Assembly: GCA_005408345.1 (NCBI GenBank)
Contig: SEMN01000001.1
Coordinates: forward strand, 1,488,001-1,552,000
Source: Macquaria australasica
Lineage: Eukaryota > Chordata > Actinopteri > Centrarchiformes > Percichthyidae
Length of the DNA: 64,000 nt
Direction of reading: 5' to 3'
Of the stretch, positions 63,995-64,000 are shown piece by piece. The stretch's first letter is position 1. Each line of letters starts with the position of its first letter. Both the position numbers and the translations under genes were made by a program. The notes below the pieces were generated by a model. It worked only from the letters and a program-made list of their open reading frames with translations, ran no database searches and was not told where the DNA came from.

Positions 63995-64000
63995 GTGAGC

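Overview
The window is nuclear DNA of a ray-finned fish, probably a percomorph-type teleost. It has compact multi-exon genes with GT-AG introns of roughly 0.1-2.5 kb, many long (GT)n microsatellites, and copies of repeats that I recognise as typical of teleosts. Every gene was assembled by hand from exon reading frames, splice sites and resemblance to vertebrate proteins recalled from memory. No prokaryotic features, CRISPR arrays, rRNA or tRNA genes were seen.

Layout. 1-13.9 kb: no supportable gene, only low-complexity tracts and one hAT-like MITE. 14.0-20.0 kb (+): a 16-coding-exon SLC47/MATE-family multidrug and toxin extrusion transporter (paralog A). 23.4-34.2 kb (-): a second, 17-coding-exon MATE transporter (paralog B), tail-to-tail with A. 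38.2-42.3 kb (+): tmigd1, a two-Ig-domain membrane adhesion protein. 45.2-50.1 kb (+): pimreg (fam64a), a mitotic regulator. 51.2-58.5 kb (+): cct8, the theta subunit of the TRiC/CCT chaperonin, with two candidate C-terminal exons. 59.3 kb to the window end (+): the 5' half of rskr, an S6-kinase-related protein kinase, which runs off the right edge.

Relations between the genes. The two transporters are an inverted paralog pair with identical lengths for nearly all core exons, and both have an HNF1-like motif about 100-150 bp upstream of the start codon. MATE proteins and TMIGD1 are known from kidney and intestinal epithelium, so these three genes form an epithelial-type group. pimreg, cct8 and rskr are unrelated in function. 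From memory, the human counterparts of all but cct8 (chromosome 21) lie on chromosome 17.

The most notable observations are: duplicated terminal exons in cct8; a degenerate partial copy of pimreg exon 4 in pimreg intron 1, abutting a MITE; a perfect hairpin just after the pimreg intron 1 donor; a (TG)10-T4 tract as the acceptor of paralog B exon 14; a Glu-to-Asp change at a transport-critical position in paralog B; and a predicted tmigd1 protein without the long cytoplasmic tail of the human protein. I found no evidence of a wholly new multi-gene system.
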